From the NCBI GenBank assembly GCA_035294565.1, contig DATGKR010000020.1, positions 1 to 17,189 on the forward strand: a DNA stretch of 17,189 nucleotides, given 5' to 3'. Source of the stretch: DATGKR01 sp035294565. GTDB taxonomy: Bacteria; Actinomycetota; Acidimicrobiia; Acidimicrobiales; Palsa-688. A model generated the notes under the pieces. It was not told the DNA's origin, made no database searches, and worked only from the letters and a program-made list of their open reading frames with translations. Below, piece after piece: positions 14,227 through 17,189 of the stretch. The translations under genes and the position numbers were made by a program. How positions within the stretch are numbered: the first letter of the stretch is position 1; each line of letters opens with the position of its first letter.

Positions 14227-14241
14227 TCCAGAACCTGTTCT
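14227..14241. promoter_or_regulatory. KstR-like operator in the divergent promoter
   Basis: AGAACCTGTTCT (14230-14241) is a perfect inverted repeat (AGAAC/GTTCT, 2-bp centre) in the 46-base gap between the hydratase operon and the flavoprotein gene. Read on the minus strand, 14241-14227 differs by one base from the site at the TetR promoter. It fits the published KstR pattern TnnAACnnGTTnnA at all but one fixed position. It lies just upstream of the TACAGT -10 box (14244-14249) of the plus-strand gene. Confidence 0.7.
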
Positions 14242-14243
14242 AC

Positions 14244-14249
14244 TACAGT
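14244..14249 (+). promoter_or_regulatory. Candidate -10 box for the flavoprotein gene
   Basis: TACAGT (14244-14249) fits TANNNT and lies 8 nt before ATG 14258. No Shine-Dalgarno sequence is seen between them, so a leaderless transcript is likely. Confidence 0.4.
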
Positions 14250-14257
14250 GGGCGCTC

Positions 14258-15412
14258 ATGAGGACAGAGATCTGCGACGCGTTCGGGATCGAGTTCCCGA
14301 TCTTCGCCTTCACCCACTGCCGGGACGTGGCGGCGGCGGTGAGCAGGGCGGGGGGATTGGGGGTGCTCGGGGCGCTCGCCTTCACTCCGGAGCAGCTGGA
14401 GATCGAGCTGTCGTGGATCGACGAGCACTGCGGGGGGAAGCCCTACGGCGTCGACGTGGTGATGCCAGTCAAGACCGCCGACCGCGACGCCGGCCTGCAC
14501 GACACCAGAGACCTCGCCAAGCAGCTGTACTCGATGATCGACCAGGCCCACTGGGACTACGTGGAGAAGATCCTCGCCGATCACGGCGTCCCCCCTCTGC
14601 CCGAAGGCGACGAGGGTCCGGGGGACCTCGGCGGCGGGCTGGTGGGGGAGGGGGTGCTCGGCTGGACGGAGGCGAGCGGCACGCCCCTCATCGATGTGGC
14701 CCTCGCCCACCCAATCAGCCTCCTGGCCAGCGCCCTCGGGCCGCCGCCGAGGGAAGCGATAGAGCGGGCCCACGCCCAGGGGGTGAAGGTGGCGGCGCTC
14801 ATCGGGCGGGTCGAGCAGGCGGTCCGCGACGTGCAGCAGGGGGTGGACATCATCATCGCCCAGGGTTACGAGGCGGGCGGCCACACCGGCGAGGTCGCCA
14901 CCATGGTGCTCGTCCCCGACGTGGTCGACGCCGTGGCGCCGGTTCCTGTGCTCGCCGCCGGCGGCATCGGGACCGGCCGCCAGATGGCCGCCGCCATGGC
15001 GCTCGGCGCCCAGGGGGTGTGGACCGGGTCGATCTGGCTCACCGTCACCGAAGCCAACACCGGCGAGATCGCCATGGACAAGCTGCTGCATGCCCGCTCC
15101 ACCGACACTGTGCGCTCCAGGGCGCTCACCGGAAAACCTGCCCGCCAGCTACGCACTGCGTGGACCGAGGCCTGGGAGGCGCCCGAATCGCCTGGGACCC
15201 TGCCCATGCCGCTGCAGTTCATCCTGAACTCCAAGGCGATGCGCCGCATCCAGCGGTCCGGTAACCGGGAGCTGACCGGCATGCCCGTAGGCCAGATCGT
15301 GAGCCGCATGAACCAGGTGCGCCCCGCCAAGGACGTCGTCTACGAGATGGTCGAGGAGTACATCGAGACGACGTCGAGGCTTTCGGCGGGCCTGCAGGCC
15401 ATCCAGGGCTGA
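14258..15412 (+). CDS. Nitronate monooxygenase / NAD(P)H-dependent flavin oxidoreductase family protein
   Basis: A 384-residue FMN-dependent TIM-barrel protein of the nitronate monooxygenase (2-nitropropane dioxygenase) family. FPIFAFTHCRDVAAAVSRAG (13-32) is the first strand and loop, AQGYEAGGHTG (201-211) contains the family's conserved histidine H209, and AAGGIGTGRQMAAAMALGAQ (233-252) is the FMN phosphate site. Many actinobacterial members take part in acyl-CoA or steroid breakdown instead of nitronate oxidation (the mycobacterial IpdC is one), and the neighbours favour that here. It is divergent from the hydratase-P450-CaiB operon, and both share one KstR-like operator. The ATG at 14258 follows a TACAGT box. 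The stop is 9 bases from the convergent carbonic anhydrase stop. Confidence 0.88.
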   Translation: MRTEICDAFGIEFPIFAFTHCRDVAAAVSRAGGLGVLGALAFTPEQLEIELSWIDEHCGGKPYGVDVVMPVKTADRDAGLHDTRDLAKQLYSMIDQAHWDYVEKILADHGVPPLPEGDEGPGDLGGGLVGEGVLGWTEASGTPLIDVALAHPISLLASALGPPPREAIERAHAQGVKVAALIGRVEQAVRDVQQGVDIIIAQGYEAGGHTGEVATMVLVPDVVDAVAPVPVLAAGGIGTGRQMAAAMALGAQGVWTGSIWLTVTEANTGEIAMDKLLHARSTDTVRSRALTGKPARQLRTAWTEAWEAPESPGTLPMPLQFILNSKAMRRIQRSGNRELTGMPVGQIVSRMNQVRPAKDVVYEMVEEYIETTSRLSAGLQAIQG

Positions 15413-15421
15413 ACCCAGCCG

Positions 15422-15913
15422 CTAGGCCGGGACCTCTTCCAGGGGCCCGTTGTCCACGTCGAGGACGAAACCCCTGATGGCGTCCCTGGCGGGCAGGAAC
15501 GGGCACTCGCGCAGCATCTGCACCGACCGGCGAACGTCGTCGCCGGCGTCGGCGAAGCCCCCTGCGCGCCACGGCGGGCGCCGGCCCGTGTCCCTCTCCA
15601 CGTCTGCGGCGAACGTGTCGTCGTCGAGGCCCAGCATCCCGCAGTTCGTGTGGTGCACCAGGATCACCTCGGTGGTGCCGAGCAGGCGTTGGGATATGCA
15701 GAGCGACCGCACCGTGTCGTCGGTCACCAAACCGCCGGCGTTGCGGATCACGTGGGCGTCGCCGGGGGAGAGGCCGAACAGCGAGTGAACATCGATGCGG
15801 GCGTCCATTCAGGCGACCACGGCCACCCCGGTTGACGGTGTGGCAGGCAGCGGGCCGGGCCACGACGCCTCGGCCCGTCGGGCCGCTTCCAAGAGGCGTT
15901 CGGACGCGGTCAC
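15422..15913 (-). CDS. Beta-carbonic anhydrase with in-frame TGA at zinc-ligand Cys35
   Basis: Beta-carbonic anhydrases hydrate CO2 at a zinc held by Cys-His-Cys. From GTG 15913, which overlaps the peptidase stop (GTGA), one frame of 164 codons runs to TAG (15424-15422). Its length, 163 residues, matches small beta-carbonic anhydrases such as mycobacterial Rv1284. It reads GVAVVA (29-34), then TGA (15811-15809, codon 35), then MDARIDVHSLFG (36-47). The Asp37-Arg39 dyad, VIRNAGGLVTDD and HHTNCGM with ligands H88 and C91 are intact. In relatives codon 35 is cysteine (CMDARID), the first zinc ligand. There is no other disruption. Either TGA is read as selenocysteine or this is a single nonsense mutation (TGC/TGT to TGA). 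Restart at ATG 15808 would give a 128-residue protein without that ligand. TGA ends many other genes here, so it is not generally reassigned. Confidence 0.85.
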
Positions 15914-16003
15914 GCGCTCGCTCTCGGTGACGTGCTGGCTCCTGGTGACGTGCTGGCTCCTGGTGACGTGCTCGCTCTCGGTGACGCGCTCGCTCTCGGT
16001 GAC
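15896..16003. repeat. Tandem 18-bp repeats at the peptidase/carbonic anhydrase junction
   Basis: On the minus strand five 18-bp units (16003-15914) follow each other in two types, GTCACCGAGAGCGAGCRC and GTCACCAGGAGCCAGCAC, in the order A-A-B-B-A. A sixth, degenerate unit (15913-15896) starts the carbonic anhydrase. In the peptidase frame they encode a Ser/Pro/Ala/Thr-rich tail (SPRASA and TSPGAS units). In the carbonic anhydrase frame they would read VTESER or VTRSQH but contain no start codon. The units are a multiple of three, so copy-number change keeps both genes in frame. Confidence 0.9.
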
Positions 16004-17172
16004 GACAGCGCCATAGCGGCGTACATGGCGATCCCCACGGACATGGCTTCCTCGTCTATCACGAAGCGGTTGGAGTGGTTCGGCGCCGGCTGGGCGATCC
16101 CGGGGGGGGCGGCGCCGAGGAACGCCATCGCCCCCGGAGTCCGCCGCAGCACGTAGGACCAGTCCTCGGCTCCCATGACCGGCGACGGCATGACGACGGC
16201 GCGCTCGCTGCCGACCAGGGCCCCGGCCACGGACATGACCCGCGCGGCCATGGCGTCGTCGTTGACGGTGACGGGATAGCTGTGGGGCTCGAGGTCGAAC
16301 GAAGCCTCGCAGTGGTGAGCGGCGGCGATGTGCGACGCCACCTCGGCGGCCGCGGCGAGCACCAGGTCCCGGGAGCGGTCCGACACCGCCCGGATCGTGC
16401 CGCCGAGGACCACGCGCTCGGGGATCACGTTGGTGGCGGTGCCCCCGTGGATGGTGCTCACAGTCACGACCGCCGGGTCGAAGGCGGGCACCCTCCTCGT
16501 GACCATCGACTGCAGGGCGGTGACGATCTCGCAGGCGGCGGGGAGGGGGTCGACGGCGTCGTGGGGCATGGAGGCGTGGCCGCCGCGGCCGGTGACGGTT
16601 ATGTGGAACTCGTCGGCGGAGGCGAGCATCGGGCCCGGCCGGCACGCCAGCCAGCCGGAGGGGAGCAGCGACGAGATGTGCAGGGCGAAGGCCTGGTCGA
16701 AGGGGCCGTGGTCCTCGAGGAGGCCCTCGTCGAGCATCGTCCTGGCGCCGTCGTGGCCCTCCTCGCCGGGCTGGAACATGAACACCACCCGGCCTGGCAG
16801 CCGGTCGCGGTGCTCGACCAGCAGGCGGGCCGCCCCGAGGAGCATCGCCACGTGGGCGTCATGGCCGCAGGCGTGCATGCGGCCCTCCACCTTCGACGCG
16901 TAGGGCAGGCCGGTGTCCTCGGGCATCTCGAGGGCGTCCATGTCGGCTCGCAGCAGCGTGGACGGGCCGTTGCTGGGGCCCTCGAGCTGGGCGACCACTG
17001 AGCTGCAGCGCACGCCCGTCCGGCCCCGCAGGCCTATGGCGTCGAGCTCCTCCAGCACGAGCTGTTGGGTGGCCGGCAGGTCGAGCCCCAGTTCGGGGTT
17101 CGAGTGGATGCGCCGGCGGACGTCAACGGCCCCCTCGAGCAGCCGGCCGGCGCCGGAGAGCAGGTCGTGCAT
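15910..17172 (-). CDS. M20-family amidohydrolase
   Basis: A 420-residue zinc-dependent peptidase/amidohydrolase of the M20D group (hippurate hydrolase, N-acyl amino acid hydrolase, IAA-amino acid hydrolase type), cleaving an acyl-amino acid amide bond. The expected metal ligands are visible: C102 and H104 in HACGHDAH (100-107), E137/E138 in QPGEEGHDGA, H165 in FALHI, and H366 in NHSNRFVIDEEA. The dimerisation-domain motifs GRGGHASMPH (195-204) and HGGTATNVIPE (242-252) are present. Residues 390-420 are a repeat-encoded Ser/Pro/Ala tail absent from the family, so the original protein ended near 390. ATG 17172 is 7 nt after a TAACAT box, which suggests a leaderless transcript. The stop overlaps the carbonic anhydrase GTG by 4 nt. 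The substrate cannot be told. Confidence 0.92.
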   Translation of the reverse strand: MHDLLSGAGRLLEGAVDVRRRIHSNPELGLDLPATQQLVLEELDAIGLRGRTGVRCSSVVAQLEGPSNGPSTLLRADMDALEMPEDTGLPYASKVEGRMHACGHDAHVAMLLGAARLLVEHRDRLPGRVVFMFQPGEEGHDGARTMLDEGLLEDHGPFDQAFALHISSLLPSGWLACRPGPMLASADEFHITVTGRGGHASMPHDAVDPLPAACEIVTALQSMVTRRVPAFDPAVVTVSTIHGGTATNVIPERVVLGGTIRAVSDRSRDLVLAAAAEVASHIAAAHHCEASFDLEPHSYPVTVNDDAMAARVMSVAGALVGSERAVVMPSPVMGAEDWSYVLRRTPGAMAFLGAAPPGIAQPAPNHSNRFVIDEEAMSVGIAMYAAMALSSPRASASPRASTSPGASTSPGASTSPRASA

Positions 17173-17179
17173 CCCCAGG

Positions 17180-17185
17180 ATGTTA
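17180..17185 (-). promoter_or_regulatory. Candidate -10 box for the M20 gene
   Basis: On the minus strand TAACAT (17185-17180) lies 7 nt before the ATG at 17172. The -35 region falls outside the window. Confidence 0.4.
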
Positions 17186-17189
17186 GGAC

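Noticed and set aside
13486..15264. A long plus-strand frame across the hydratase and flavoprotein genes
   Set aside because: It is antisense to the hydratase and out of frame with the flavoprotein; its product is His/Gly/Ala/Arg-rich with no domain.
1..17189. CRISPR arrays, rRNA genes, complete insertion sequences, replication origins
   Set aside because: No regularly spaced direct repeats, no rRNA sequence, no intact transposase and no DnaA-box cluster were seen.

Overview
This is a high-GC window with dense, often overlapping genes. An F420-type nitroreductase, a KstR-like TetR regulator, CaiB/BaiF CoA-transferases, a CYP124/125-like P450 and frequent GTG starts with no ribosome binding site suggest an actinobacterium, possibly of the Acidimicrobiia. 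That placement is inference; there is no rRNA or other marker here.

Layout. 1-237 is the 3' end of a probable methyltransferase. 238-1060 has no intact gene: it holds a possible minus-strand remnant, a 20-bp perfect RNA-type hairpin (516-563) and a small frameshifted ORF (667-815). A SAM-I-clan riboswitch (1067-1157) then runs straight into the start of a GNAT acetyltransferase (1162-1797). 1860-2330 is a decayed tyrosine recombinase in three frames, lying at the 3' end of tRNA-Lys(CTT) (2439-2510): the scar of an integrated element. A FUSC-family membrane protein (2578-4818) follows and reads through the antisense of tRNA-His(GTG) (4756-4830). Next come a sigma-70 factor (4884-5834), a Ddn-like F420 oxidoreductase (5831-6262, minus) and a divergent zinc-homeostasis pair: an SmtB/ArsR regulator and a CDF exporter (6306-7501).

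The right half is a lipid or steroid-type catabolic locus. A minus-strand operon, enoyl-CoA hydratase > P450 > fused double CaiB > second CaiB (14211 to 8222), is divergent from a nitronate-monooxygenase-like flavoprotein (14258-15412). A KstR-like TetR gene lies downstream (7547-8152). The TetR promoter and the 46-bp divergent promoter share a 15-bp motif with one mismatch, so one regulator probably controls the locus and itself.

At the right end an M20 amidohydrolase overlaps a beta-carbonic anhydrase by 4 nt, next to a tandem 18-bp repeat. The carbonic anhydrase is the most striking object here. It is full length (163 residues) and otherwise intact, but its first zinc-ligand cysteine codon (codon 35) is TGA. 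It is therefore either a candidate selenocysteine carbonic anhydrase or a gene caught at a single nonsense mutation.

Six genes that start transcription units have a TANNNT box 5-8 nt before the start codon and little or no Shine-Dalgarno sequence, suggesting that leaderless transcripts are common.
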